A stretch of 64,000 bases of DNA from Planctomycetota bacterium. Its GTDB lineage: Bacteria; Planctomycetota; UBA1135; UBA2386. Location: the NCBI GenBank assembly GCA_014192625.1, contig BJHM01000018.1, positions 1 through 64,000 on the forward strand. Direction: 5' to 3'. How positions within the stretch are numbered: the stretch's first letter is position 1; each line of letters starts with the position of its first letter. Below, piece after piece: positions 15,469-24,387 of the stretch. The notes under the pieces were generated by a model, which was not told the origin of the DNA, searched no databases, and worked only from the letters and a program-made list of their open reading frames with translations. Position numbers and translations under genes: made by a program.

Positions 15469-16374
15469 TCAGGCCCTGGCGGCCAACAACGTCTGCTGCA
15501 CGCCCGTGCCGCCCTTCTCCCTGGTGATCATCAGGAACTCGACGGAGAACTCTTCGCCACCGTAGCTGAACGGCACGAGGAAGCAGAGGTCGTTGGACAC
15601 CGTGCGCCGCTGCAGGTCTTCGCCGAGATAGACACTCGGGATGGAGATGTCAAACAGCGGGGTCTTCTGAAACAGCTCGGTCTTGATATTGCCACCGATC
15701 ATGTTGATCAGTTCGCCAACCGCGTCGACCAGCTCCTCCTCCGTCAACGCAGCTGGCTCCGTCATCAACATCGCAGCTCCCGCTTTTTTGGCGAGCGACT
15801 TTTGCATGAAGATTGAAATCGACCCAGACAGAAAGCCAGCCACGCCGATCGAGCCGATCACCTCGGCCTTGCGCGTTTTCGCCTTCTCCAAAGAGACCTC
15901 GCCGGGCAACACCTTCATCTGCATCATCGTGCGGAACACCTCGGTGGTGGCCTTGATGATGCAGTGGCCGAGATCGGCATCGAGCGAACGCCGCGGCATA
16001 CTGGCGCGGTATTCCGCGATCAGCGCCTCGATCTTCAGCAGCATCTCCGCCGTCTGCGCCGTCTTGTTGATGACGAGATTGGCACCTGCCTCCCTGCACC
16101 GAGCAAAGATCGCAGGCTCTTCCATCGCGGTAAACACGATGATCGGCAATGCCGTGTGACTCTTCTTGCTGCGGAATGTCTGAATGACCTCGAAGCCGTC
16201 CTTATCGCGCAGCACGTAGTCCGTGATGATCAACTGCACTTCATGGCGAATGAACGCCTCATAGGCCTCCATCGCACCGCTGACCGCCAAAACCTGATAG
16301 CCGGCCTTTTGAAAGTGCGACGACAGGATTTTCGTGAGCGTCGCGGAATCATTCACCAACAAGATCGTGTCCAA
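15469..16374 (-). CDS. response regulator receiver-CheX-like phosphatase fusion
   Basis: A 301-residue protein. The likely start is a TTG at 16374, directly before 'DTILLVNDSATLTKILSSHF'; the open frame runs to 16731 but those 119 residues overlap metF and are Arg/Cys-rich. Residues 1-120 form a REC domain with phosphoacceptor Asp52 in 'LIITDYVLRDKDG', Thr in 'PIIVFTAMEE' and Lys in 'NLVINKTAQT'. Residues 145-290 resemble CheX/CheC chemotaxis phosphatases, with 'DAVGELINMIGGNIKTELFQ' carrying the E-x2-N signature. It may combine signal reception with dephosphorylation of a CheY-like partner. It is 7 bp upstream of pepP on the same strand; no other chemotaxis gene is visible. Confidence 0.85.
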   Translation of the reverse strand: MDTILLVNDSATLTKILSSHFQKAGYQVLAVSGAMEAYEAFIRHEVQLIITDYVLRDKDGFEVIQTFRSKKSHTALPIIVFTAMEEPAIFARCREAGANLVINKTAQTAEMLLKIEALIAEYRASMPRRSLDADLGHCIIKATTEVFRTMMQMKVLPGEVSLEKAKTRKAEVIGSIGVAGFLSGSISIFMQKSLAKKAGAAMLMTEPAALTEEELVDAVGELINMIGGNIKTELFQKTPLFDISIPSVYLGEDLQRRTVSNDLCFLVPFSYGGEEFSVEFLMITREKGGTGVQQTLLAARA

Positions 16375-16501
16375 GATGCTGTTACTCCGTAAGGCCGCCA
16401 CACGCGGTTCCCTTGGATCGGCCCTGTCCCTGCGCGACTTGACGCGATAGCCAAAGGACTTTCCCGCAGTTCGGCGAACGCCTACGCAGTGCTGCTCATG
16501 C

Positions 16502-17368
16502 TCAGATGCCGAGTGCCGCGTGCACAGCCAGCGTCGCCGACGACTTGTTGAGTGTGTAAAAGTGCAGGCCCGGCGCACCGGTGCGCAACAAATCTTGCGC
16601 CTGCTGCGCAGTCCAATGCACGCCAGTCGCAACGACCGCGGCGGGATCCTTCTCGACAATGGCAAGGCGCCGATGCAATTCCTGCGGAATGCGCGCACCG
16701 CACATCTGCGTGAAGCGCTGCGTCTGCGCAAAGTTGGTCACCGGCATCAGGCCCGGCACGATCGGCACTGCAATGCCAGCCGAGCGAGCGCGCCGGACAA
16801 ATGCGCGAAAGTCGTCATTGTCGAAGAACAACTGCGAGATCAAAAAATCGACACCCTGCTGCACTTTGTTGACGAGATTTGCCAGGTCCGCATTCGCATC
16901 CTTGGTCTCGACGTGGTTCTCGGGATAGCAAGCGGCGCCAACGCAAAGGTCAAAACCCTGCTCACGGATAAATGCGACCAGTTCGCTGGCGAAACGGAAA
17001 CCACCCGGCACCGGCCGAAACTCGGTCTCGCCCTTTGGCGGATCGCCGCGCAGCGCGAGCACGTTCTGAATGCCGCCGCCTTCAAGCTGCAGCAGCGTCT
17101 CACGGATATCGGCGCGCGTGCTGCCGACGCAAGTAAGGTGCGCCATCGTTGCGATGCCGAGATCGCGCTGAATGCGCGAGACCAGCTCGATGGTGCGACC
17201 GCGCGTGCTACCGCCGGCACCATAGGTCACCGATACGAATGACGGGCGGCAGGACTGCAGCTCTTCCACCGTCCGATACAGGGTCTCAACGCCCTCCTCA
17301 GTCTTGGGCGGAAAGAACTCAAACGAGACCACCGGCGACGGCCGCTGAAAAAGGGATGCGATTTTCAT
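16502..17368 (-). CDS. metF: methylenetetrahydrofolate reductase
   Basis: A 288-residue FAD enzyme of the usual bacterial length that reduces 5,10-methylene-THF to 5-methyl-THF for methionine synthesis. Hallmarks are 'VSFEFFPPKTEEGVETLY', 'FVSVTYGAGGSTRGRT', 'THLTC'-equivalent 'MAHLTCVGSTRADI', 'NVLALRGDPPKG' and 'DFLISQLFFDNDDFRAF'. The ATG at 17368 ('MKIASLFQRP') is preferred over 17425 because homology begins immediately. It is followed after 127 bp by the REC-CheX gene on the same strand; the GNAT gene lies upstream. Confidence 0.95.
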   Translation of the reverse strand: MKIASLFQRPSPVVSFEFFPPKTEEGVETLYRTVEELQSCRPSFVSVTYGAGGSTRGRTIELVSRIQRDLGIATMAHLTCVGSTRADIRETLLQLEGGGIQNVLALRGDPPKGETEFRPVPGGFRFASELVAFIREQGFDLCVGAACYPENHVETKDANADLANLVNKVQQGVDFLISQLFFDNDDFRAFVRRARSAGIAVPIVPGLMPVTNFAQTQRFTQMCGARIPQELHRRLAIVEKDPAAVVATGVHWTAQQAQDLLRTGAPGLHFYTLNKSSATLAVHAALGI

Positions 17369-17437
17369 TGCACGTGTTGGGATTCTATCGACCGCAGCGC
17401 AGCGATCGCTCGCATCAATGGACATTCGACACAGGAG

Positions 17438-17905
17438 TCAGGTCGCAAGTTGATTTAGTGCGGCGCCGGCAAGGTGACAAGTACGCCAATCGCCGAGCAG
17501 CACGGCTCCTTGCGACCGGTAGAAGCGGATCGCGGGCTCATTCCAGTCGAGCACGTTCCACTGCAGCCGCTGACAGCCGCGCCGCACCGCCTCGGCAGAC
17601 ACGGCCCGCAACAACGCGATCCCGTGGCCCTTGCCGCGATGCGCGTCGAGCACGAACAAATCCTCAAGGTGCAAGCAAGTGCGCGTCTTGAACGTCGAGA
17701 TCGCAGCAAAATAGAGCGCGTAACCAACGGGCTTGCCCTCGTCCTCGGCGATCAAGGCACCGCACGCCACAGCATTGCCAAACAGCTGCGCGTGCAGCCG
17801 GTCGAAGTCGAGCTCGAGCTCGTGCTCAAGGTGCTCGTAGCGCGCAAGCTCGCGGATGCAGTGCAGCAGGTGCGGGATGTCGTGCTCGGTCGCTTTGCGG
17901 ATCAT
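17438..17905 (-). CDS. GNAT-family N-acetyltransferase (diamine-acetyltransferase-like)
   Basis: A 155-residue protein from the ATG at 17905 (an ATG at 17926 would add seven residues). The acetyl-CoA-binding motif A is clear, 'LEDLFVLDAHRGKGHGIALL', followed by 'LQWNVLDWNEPAIRFYRSQG'. The pattern 'IRKATEHDIPHLLHCIRELA' at the start and 'YALYFAAISTF' in the middle match the spermidine/diamine acetyltransferase branch, whose members acetylate polyamines or related amines. Substrate is not provable. It precedes metF by 69 bp on the same strand. Confidence 0.85.
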   Translation of the reverse strand: MIRKATEHDIPHLLHCIRELARYEHLEHELELDFDRLHAQLFGNAVACGALIAEDEGKPVGYALYFAAISTFKTRTCLHLEDLFVLDAHRGKGHGIALLRAVSAEAVRRGCQRLQWNVLDWNEPAIRFYRSQGAVLLGDWRTCHLAGAALNQLAT

Positions 17906-17926
17906 GCGCCGCGCAATGGTAAGCAT

Positions 17927-18238
17927 TCGCTGCCGCCAGACGCATGCGTAGATTCGATGGCCTTCCCGTTGTTGCGTGCGATCAACAGGCTCCGCCCCTC
18001 ACCCCCGCAACCCGGGATCGGCGCAATCCCGCACTCTGGGCGAACAGCTATGCAGACTCGCTCGAGCCTGCCAAATCCGCCAAAGTAGCCAACGCACTTG
18101 CCGTCACCGTTGCGGCGGTGCGCGGCGATGCCGACGATCGACACATGCGCGATCTCAACGCCGCGAACGAGCACGGCTTTATTGCGATGGCAAAAACATC
18201 TGCCCAACTATGCACCTTGCCGAGGAGGCAATGAAGCC
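17927..18238. other. divergent intergenic region with no supported gene
   Basis: About 310 bp between the minus-strand GNAT gene and the plus-strand YciH gene. Open frames exist on both strands, but none has a recognisable motif. It should contain the promoters of both genes. A purine-rich GAGGAGG at about 18221-18227, 11 bases before the YciH ATG, is a good ribosome binding site and supports that start. Confidence 0.4.
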
Positions 18239-18586
18239 ATGGCCGGACTGGTCTACGACTCCGCGCACGGCCGCATGTGCCCGCGCTGCCGCAAACCGGA
18301 CAGCAAATGCCGCTGCGCCGAGGACCTGAAGAAGAACGCGATCCCGCAAGGCGATGGCGTCGTGCGCGTGCGCCGCGAAGTGCGCAACGGCAAGACGTTG
18401 ACGGTCGTGCTTGGCCTGCCGATGCGCGATGCAGAACTGCAGGAGTTCGGGCGCAAGCTCAAGCAGGCGTGCGGCAGCGGCGGCACGACGAAGGATGGCC
18501 AGATCGAAATCCAGGGCGACCACCGCGACAAGCTGGTCGCCACACTTCGCGCCGCTGGCCATGAGGTCAAACTCGCGGGCGGATGA
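18239..18586 (+). CDS. yciH: YciH/SUI1-family translation factor
   Basis: A 115-residue protein related to eukaryotic/archaeal initiation factor 1 and bacterial YciH. The N-terminus has 'LVYDSAHGRMCPRCRKPDSK' followed by 'CRC', a cysteine knuckle (C-x2-C, C-x-C) as in zinc-knuckle members. The SUI1 core is seen in 'GKTLTVVLGLP', 'ACGSGGTTKDGQIEIQGDHR' and the C-terminal 'GHEVKLAGG'. A GAGGAGG ribosome binding site precedes the ATG at 18239; the ORF is open upstream but without homology. It is convergent with priA. Confidence 0.92.
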   Translation: MAGLVYDSAHGRMCPRCRKPDSKCRCAEDLKKNAIPQGDGVVRVRREVRNGKTLTVVLGLPMRDAELQEFGRKLKQACGSGGTTKDGQIEIQGDHRDKLVATLRAAGHEVKLAGG

Positions 18587-18673
18587 GGCCTTTTGGTTTG
18601 CGCTAGAGCCAACTGCGGTTGCTATTGCCAAAGACTGCAAGGTGCAACATCGGTGGCGACGGCCTGCAACGCC

Positions 18674-20908
18674 TCACATCAGGCTGCTCGGATCAACGTC
18701 CAAGGTGACGCGGCAGGTGCGGGTCGCCAAGTCCTCAACGGTGCCGAGCGCCTGCATCGCCTTGGTGAACGATGCCTGTGTGTAGCACTTCGCGAGCATG
18801 TGCCAGCGCCAGCGGTCCTTCACCTTGGTGATCACTGCGGGGGCTGGCCCAAGCACGTCCATCTCAGCAAAACCGCGCACCGGCGTAACCGCCTTCTCAA
18901 GCAGCGCGCGCGCTTCGGCTTCGGCGTTGCCTTCGGCGAGCACGCGGATCAAACGCGCGAAGGGTGGGTAGCCGGTCTGCTTGCGGAACTGCAGTTCTTG
19001 CTGCACGAACAAGTCGTAGTCGAGCTTGGCCGCCGCCGCGATCGCGTAGTTGTCCGGGCAATAGGTCTGAATCACGACCGTGCCCGGCTTTTCGCCGCGA
19101 CCCGCACGGCCAGCCACTTGAAACAACAACTGGAACGTGCGCTCGGCCGAACGATAGTCAGGCACAAACAGGCCCGTGTCCGCGGACACCACACCGACCA
19201 GCGTCACGTCGGGAAAGTCGAGGCCCTTGGCGATCATCTGCGTGCCGATCAACACGTCGATTTGCTTCTTGCGGAATGCGCCGAGCACCCGCTCATGTGC
19301 GCCGCGCTCAGTCATCGTGTCGGCATCCATGCGAGCGACGATCGCCTCGGGGAAACGCTGCTTGACCGCCGCTTCAAGTCGTTCCGTGCCCACCCCGAGC
19401 TCGTGCATCGCCGGATGCTGGCACGTGGCGCAGGACTCAGGCCGACGCTTCTCGTTGCAGCACCAATGACAGATCAATCGCCCGCGACGACTGTGCCATG
19501 TCATCGACACCGCGCAGTGCTCGCAACGAACTACTTCGCCACAACTCGGGCAGAGCAGCACCGGCGAGAAACCGCGCCGGTTGAGAAACAACAGCACCTG
19601 GTCGCGCGCGCGCAATCGCTCTTCCATCATCACTAGCAGCGTGCGCGACAACACGACGCCCGAACGCTGCACTTCTTTTGGCTCGCTACGCAGGTCCTGC
19701 ACGATGACCTTCGGCATCCTGCCTGCGCCCGCGCGCTTTGGCAGCGTCACCAACTCATAGATGCCGCGCCGCGCCTTACCAATCGACTCCAAGGTCGGCG
19801 TCGCCGAGCCGAGCACCACGACCGCGTTCTCGATCTCGCCGCGCACAATCGCCAGTTCGCGAGCGTGGTAGCGTGGCGTGCAATCTTGCTTGAACGAAGT
19901 CTCGTGCTCCTCGTCGATGACAATCAGGCCGAGATTCTGCACCGGCGCAAACAATGCCGAGCGCGCGCCAATGGCAACCTTGGCCTTACCCTGCATCAGT
20001 CGCTGCCACTGCCGTCCGCGCTCGCTATCGGTAAGGCCTGAATGCAGCACTGCGACATCAGGGAAGCGCGACGCAAAGCGACCGACCGTCTGTGGCGTCA
20101 ACGAGATCTCGGGCACGAGCACAATGCCACTGCGGCCGCGACTGCGAACTTCCTCGAGGATGCGCAGGTAGACCTCGGTCTTGCCGCTGCCGGTGACACC
20201 ATGCAGCAAGAACGTGCGGTGCGCTTTTGCTTCGACGGCCCGCGTGACCGCATCGACCGCACGCTGCTGGTCTGCATTGAGGTCGTGACGCAGGGCACGT
20301 TCGTCCGCCGATGGCACAAGCTCTTGCAGGTCCTCGGCGATCATCACGCGGCGCAGCAGTCCTGCCTTGACCAGGGTCTTCCACGGGCTGTCGCTGGTAC
20401 TGGTGCGGCGGCGCACGTCATTCACTTGCATCGGCCCACCAAACTCGAGCACCGTGCGCAACACTCGCGCGCGCTCCTGATGCTTCTCTTCCAGTTGCTC
20501 GATCTGCGCCTTTGCCAGATCCGGCGGCGCCAACAATTCAAGATGCGGAATGCGCCGCTGGCCGCGCGCCTTGGCCGCCGCGGGCAACGTCGCATCGAGT
20601 GCCTCGCCGAGCGAGCAGCCATAGGTCACAGACATGCGTCGGCTCAGTTCCAGCAACGACGCGGGCAGCAGCAGTTCTTGATCGAGCACCAGATCGATCG
20701 ACTTCACTTTCCCCGGCGGCAGATCGCACGTATCACTGACGTTGACGACCACGCCGCTGAGTTTGCGCCCATGAAACTGCACGCGAACCCGATTGCCAGG
20801 CTGCGCCGTCACCCCGGGCGGCAGCGCATAGGTGAACTCGCGCCGCAACGGCAGATTTAGCGCGATCTGCACGTAGTGAGTCACCGGTGCTGGCTCGAAC
20901 AAAGTCAT
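18674..20908 (-). CDS. priA: primosomal protein N' (replication restart helicase)
   Basis: A 744-residue SF2 helicase that reloads the replisome at stalled forks. In order: an N-terminal DNA-binding region ('YVQIALNLPLRREFTYALPP', 'RVRVQFHGRKLSGVV'), Walker A 'LLHGVTGSGKTEVYLRIL', 'VLVPEISLTPQTVGRF', the DEAH-type box 'LIVIDEEHETSFKQDCTPRY', 'VVLGSATPTLES', the PriA zinc-binding cysteines ('LLCPSCGEVVRCEHCAVSM', 'ICHWCCNEKR', 'CATCQHP'), then 'DVLIGTQMIAKGLDFPDVTL' and 'FQLLFQVAGRAGRG'. All helicase motifs look intact. It is convergent with yciH and monocistronic in appearance. Confidence 0.97.
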   Translation of the reverse strand: MTLFEPAPVTHYVQIALNLPLRREFTYALPPGVTAQPGNRVRVQFHGRKLSGVVVNVSDTCDLPPGKVKSIDLVLDQELLLPASLLELSRRMSVTYGCSLGEALDATLPAAAKARGQRRIPHLELLAPPDLAKAQIEQLEEKHQERARVLRTVLEFGGPMQVNDVRRRTSTSDSPWKTLVKAGLLRRVMIAEDLQELVPSADERALRHDLNADQQRAVDAVTRAVEAKAHRTFLLHGVTGSGKTEVYLRILEEVRSRGRSGIVLVPEISLTPQTVGRFASRFPDVAVLHSGLTDSERGRQWQRLMQGKAKVAIGARSALFAPVQNLGLIVIDEEHETSFKQDCTPRYHARELAIVRGEIENAVVVLGSATPTLESIGKARRGIYELVTLPKRAGAGRMPKVIVQDLRSEPKEVQRSGVVLSRTLLVMMEERLRARDQVLLFLNRRGFSPVLLCPSCGEVVRCEHCAVSMTWHSRRGRLICHWCCNEKRRPESCATCQHPAMHELGVGTERLEAAVKQRFPEAIVARMDADTMTERGAHERVLGAFRKKQIDVLIGTQMIAKGLDFPDVTLVGVVSADTGLFVPDYRSAERTFQLLFQVAGRAGRGEKPGTVVIQTYCPDNYAIAAAAKLDYDLFVQQELQFRKQTGYPPFARLIRVLAEGNAEAEARALLEKAVTPVRGFAEMDVLGPAPAVITKVKDRWRWHMLAKCYTQASFTKAMQALGTVEDLATRTCRVTLDVDPSSLM

Positions 20909-21284
20909 CTGGGGGAGGACCGTTATAGAGCTGCAGGCTTTGGGTGCGAGGCCAAGAATTACACGGCTTTGAGCTGCGACGGGCGCAGCACTAAGGCGCG
21001 AAGTGCCGGTAGGACGGGTAATTTATACCAGGCACGACAAGGCCAAAGCCCAACACGGGACAACGCATCTCGACCGTAAAACGGTGCCGTTGGCGAAGCC
21101 TGCGCTGGGCTACTTTTCTTAGCCCTTTTGCGACACCAAAACGCCGCCCCGAGCACAGAACTATCTTTGCAAAACGCATCCGCATGGCTGAACTTGGAAA
21201 TAACTTACCAGCTCCCGGGCTTGAGGCCACCGCGGGACCATGTGACAATCCTTGCGCCCAATCACGCCTCACCAATTCGTCCCC
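20909..21284. other. divergent intergenic region with no supported gene
   Basis: About 375 bp between the priA start and the di-heme peroxidase start. No ORF with domain character, tRNA or recognisable small RNA was found. It presumably carries the promoters for both divergent genes. Confidence 0.4.
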
Positions 21285-22931
21285 ATGCGCATCTTGACTG
21301 TTGCCGACGCTTTGCTGTGCCTGCTTGCCGCGTCCGCTACGGCGCAAGTCAACTTTCCAGCTCCAACGGATCCGATCGGCAACGCCACCACGCCCGCGAA
21401 AGCACTGCTTGGCAAGGCGCTCTTCTGGGATGAACAACTATCGTCCTCGCGCACGATGGCTTGTGGCACCTGTCACATTTTCCGCAACGGCGGCTCAGAT
21501 CCGCGATCTAACGCAGTAACCCACCCAGGTCCCGATGGTGTGTTCGGCACCGCCGACGACATCCACGGTTCGCCTGGCCTAGTGCAGCAGGACAGTGCGG
21601 GCAACTACCCAGGCTCCACGACCTTTGGCATCCGCCCGCAGTCAACCGGCCGAAAGGCACCGTCCGTCATCAACGCCGCCTACGAGAACGAACTGTTCTG
21701 GGATGGCCGTGCGACCAGCACCTTTTTCGATCCGTCCACCGGCCTTCCGGTGCTCACCAACAACGCCGCGCTCGAAAGTCAGGCATCGGGCCCTCCCCAA
21801 AGCGACGTGGAGATGGGCCATATGGGCCGCTCATGGAACTCGATCGCCTTCGACATCACGAACCTGCAACCGCTCGCGCTCGCCGAGAACATCCCGGCCA
21901 ACCTCGCTGCATTTATCGCAGGCCAGTCCTACAGGAGCCTGTTCCAATCGGCCTTCGGCAGTGCCGGCGTCACTGCGAAACGCATTATTTTCGCGATCGC
22001 GGCCTACCAGCGCACTCTGATCTCCGACCAGACTCGCTACGACGCATTCCTTGCCGGCACTGGCACGCTATCCCCGTCTGAGCAGAGGGGGTTTAGCTTG
22101 TTCCTGCAGTTCTGCATCATCTGCCATTTGGACCTGTTGCCCAGTTCGCAACAAACAGGTCCAGCACTCAACGATTACCGCAAAATCGGCGTGCGCCCAG
22201 ACAGCGATGACCAGGGTCGGTTCGCGATCACCGGCAATCAATTTGAACTAGGCATGTTCAAGGTGCCGCAGTTGCGCAATGTTGAACTGCGGGCTCCCTA
22301 CTTTCACAACGGCAGCAAGCCAGACCTGAGCTCGGTGATGAACTTCTACAACCGCGGCGGCGAGTTCGGCCCCAACATCGATCCGAACGTTCAGTTCATG
22401 GCGGGCCAGATCTCGGCGCAGGACAACGCCGAGCTAGTTGACTTCATGCTCACCCTTACGGATCCGCGAGTGCAGCAGGAACTTGCACCCTTTGATCGCC
22501 CGAGCCTTTACTCAGAGAGCTCGCGCGTCCCACAGATCTTTGGCACCGGCACGGCCGGCTCTCTAGGCCTCATTCCCACCGCAACGGTGGAGACTCCGCC
22601 ATTTCTTGGCAACACCAAGTTTCGCGTAGGGATGGACAACGCGCCTTCAAGCATGCCGGTATTCCTGCTGCTCGACTTCGCCGGTTCGACCACAGGCATG
22701 CCGCTGCTTGGCCAAACCTTCTACCTGACCTTCAATGCCACAACGCAGTTTATTGGCCTGACCGCACCACTGTCAGCCAGCCCCGGCGCCGGCTCTGCTT
22801 CGCAGGGCCTTGCACTGCCTGTGACGAACATGTTTGCCGGCCTGCCGATCTTTGGCCAATGGCTGCTGCTCGATGCTGCTGGGCCATCAGGAATCACGTC
22901 GTCCAACGCATTCAGGTTCAGTCTTTTCTGA
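21285..22931 (+). CDS. secreted di-heme cytochrome c peroxidase/MauG-family protein with extra C-terminal domain
   Basis: A 548-residue protein from the ATG at 21285, which gives a clear signal peptide ending 'ASATAQ'. The di-heme core spans about residues 25-400: first heme site 'MACGTCHIFRNGG', second 'FCIICHLDLLPSS', plus 'AYENELFWDGRA' and 'VPQLRNVELRAPYFHNGSKP'. Such enzymes reduce peroxide or oxidise proteins in the periplasm. After about residue 405 an extra ~140-residue beta-rich domain begins with 'FGTGTAGSLGLIPTA' and ends 'FGQWLLLDAAGPSG' plus 'AFRFSLF'. A similar segment appears in the lectin-like protein at 27189-28910, suggesting a lineage-specific surface or sorting module. Confidence 0.88.
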   Translation: MRILTVADALLCLLAASATAQVNFPAPTDPIGNATTPAKALLGKALFWDEQLSSSRTMACGTCHIFRNGGSDPRSNAVTHPGPDGVFGTADDIHGSPGLVQQDSAGNYPGSTTFGIRPQSTGRKAPSVINAAYENELFWDGRATSTFFDPSTGLPVLTNNAALESQASGPPQSDVEMGHMGRSWNSIAFDITNLQPLALAENIPANLAAFIAGQSYRSLFQSAFGSAGVTAKRIIFAIAAYQRTLISDQTRYDAFLAGTGTLSPSEQRGFSLFLQFCIICHLDLLPSSQQTGPALNDYRKIGVRPDSDDQGRFAITGNQFELGMFKVPQLRNVELRAPYFHNGSKPDLSSVMNFYNRGGEFGPNIDPNVQFMAGQISAQDNAELVDFMLTLTDPRVQQELAPFDRPSLYSESSRVPQIFGTGTAGSLGLIPTATVETPPFLGNTKFRVGMDNAPSSMPVFLLLDFAGSTTGMPLLGQTFYLTFNATTQFIGLTAPLSASPGAGSASQGLALPVTNMFAGLPIFGQWLLLDAAGPSGITSSNAFRFSLF

Positions 22932-22998
22932 GCTGAACTGAACTCCGCGCGGCAACACGGTTGCCTCGGTGCCGCGGCGCGCGAAGATGCAAGGACCC

Positions 22999-24381
22999 AT
23001 GCTCCGCCACCTCGCCACCGCGCTGTTCGCAACCGTCCTTGTCGCCCAAGAGCCAATCGCGCTGGTATCGGCAACCGTGCACCCAGGCGACGGCTCACCT
23101 GCGATCACCGACGCAGTCGTGCTGATCCGCGCTGGCCGTATCGAGCGCGTCGGGCCGAGCAGCGAAGTGCCGGTGCCGACCGGCATGCGCACGATCGCAC
23201 TGAAGGGCAAGCACCTCACGCCGGGCTTGATCGACACGCACGTGCACTACTCACAAACCGGCTGGGTTGATGGCAGGCCCGATGCAATCGACCGCCGAAA
23301 GGAGTTTTCCTACGAGCAGGCGATGGCGGACAACCAGGCGCACCCTGAACGTTTTCACTTGGCATTTTTGCACTCGGGCGTGACCGCTGTATTCGACGTC
23401 GGCGGCTACCCCTGGACCCGCACTCTCGGCAAGACAACGGAGCACGATGAGAATGCGCCACACGTTGCTGCCACCGGCGCATTGCTTGCGACCTACGACC
23501 CGAAGGTCCTGCAGCTGCCGGACCAAAAGCAGTTCGTGTTCCCGACAACCAGCGACGACGCACGCGCCTTGGTGCGCTCACACAAAGCTGCCGGCAGCGC
23601 GGCAATCAAGGTCTGGTATCTGGAGACCCCAGGGCACGGTGTCGCAGAATGGACGGAGATGGTCCACGCCATTGGCGACGAGGCAAGGCAGCAAGGGCTG
23701 CCATTGGTCGTCCACGCAACGACGCTAGCGACCGCCCGCGATGCCGTTGATGCGGGCGCAAATCTGCTGGTCCATAGCGTCGAGGACCAGCTGGTCGACG
23801 ATGCGTTCGTGGCGGCAATGCAGCAGCATGGCACGCATTACTGCCCCACGCTGACGGTCTATCACGGCTACCTGCAGGTCTACGCAGGCAAGCCAAGCGC
23901 CGAAGTAATGGCCCAGCTCGACGCCGTTCACCCCTCGGTGAAAGACCGAGTGCTGCACACGATGGATCGCAAGCCGCAGAACCCGCGCGCACTCACTGGC
24001 ATGCAAAAAAATGCCGAGCTGCGCATGCAGACGATGGTTGCCAACCTTGCCAAGCTGCACACAGCTTCGGTGCCCGTGGTGCTTGGTACGGACGCCGGCA
24101 ACCCGCTCACCCTGCACGGGCCATCCATCTTCGTCGAACTGGAAGCGATGCAGGCCTCGGGCATGACGGCAAAGGCGGTCCTCGTAGCTGCGACCCGCGA
24201 TGCCGCGCGCGCCATGAATCGCGGTGAGGATCTCGGCATCATCGCCGCTGGCCGCATCGCCGACCTGCTGGTGTTGGATGAGGACCCTGAGCTGGACAGC
24301 AAGGCTTTTCGCTCGCTCACCCATGTGATCCGCGGTGGCCGCCTGCATGACCGCAAAGATCTACTGCCGCGCGGCGACTGA
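22999..24381 (+). CDS. exported metal-dependent amidohydrolase
   Basis: A 460-residue protein of the imidazolonepropionase-like amidohydrolase family. The ATG at 22999 gives a signal-like N-terminus ('LRHLATALFATVLVAQ'); ATGs at 22969 and 22987 are alternatives. Metal-site motifs: 'GLIDTHVHYSQTG' (H-x-H), a likely carboxylated Lys in 'SAAIKVWYLETPG', 'LVVHATTLATARDAVDAGAN' and 'LVHSVED' (His ligands), and 'VVLGTDAGNPLTLHGPS' (catalytic Asp). The C-terminal 'GIIAAGRIADLLVLDEDPE' is the usual beta-sandwich return. It likely hydrolyses a cyclic amide, peptide or similar bond outside the cytoplasm; the substrate is unknown. It is 67 bp downstream of the peroxidase gene and may share its transcript. 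Confidence 0.88.
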   Translation: MLRHLATALFATVLVAQEPIALVSATVHPGDGSPAITDAVVLIRAGRIERVGPSSEVPVPTGMRTIALKGKHLTPGLIDTHVHYSQTGWVDGRPDAIDRRKEFSYEQAMADNQAHPERFHLAFLHSGVTAVFDVGGYPWTRTLGKTTEHDENAPHVAATGALLATYDPKVLQLPDQKQFVFPTTSDDARALVRSHKAAGSAAIKVWYLETPGHGVAEWTEMVHAIGDEARQQGLPLVVHATTLATARDAVDAGANLLVHSVEDQLVDDAFVAAMQQHGTHYCPTLTVYHGYLQVYAGKPSAEVMAQLDAVHPSVKDRVLHTMDRKPQNPRALTGMQKNAELRMQTMVANLAKLHTASVPVVLGTDAGNPLTLHGPSIFVELEAMQASGMTAKAVLVAATRDAARAMNRGEDLGIIAAGRIADLLVLDEDPELDSKAFRSLTHVIRGGRLHDRKDLLPRGD

Positions 24382-24387
24382 CGCCGA

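Noticed and set aside
16375-16731. N-terminal 119-residue extension of the REC-CheX ORF
   Set aside because: It overlaps metF, is Arg/Cys-rich, and the receiver domain begins right after the TTG at 16374.
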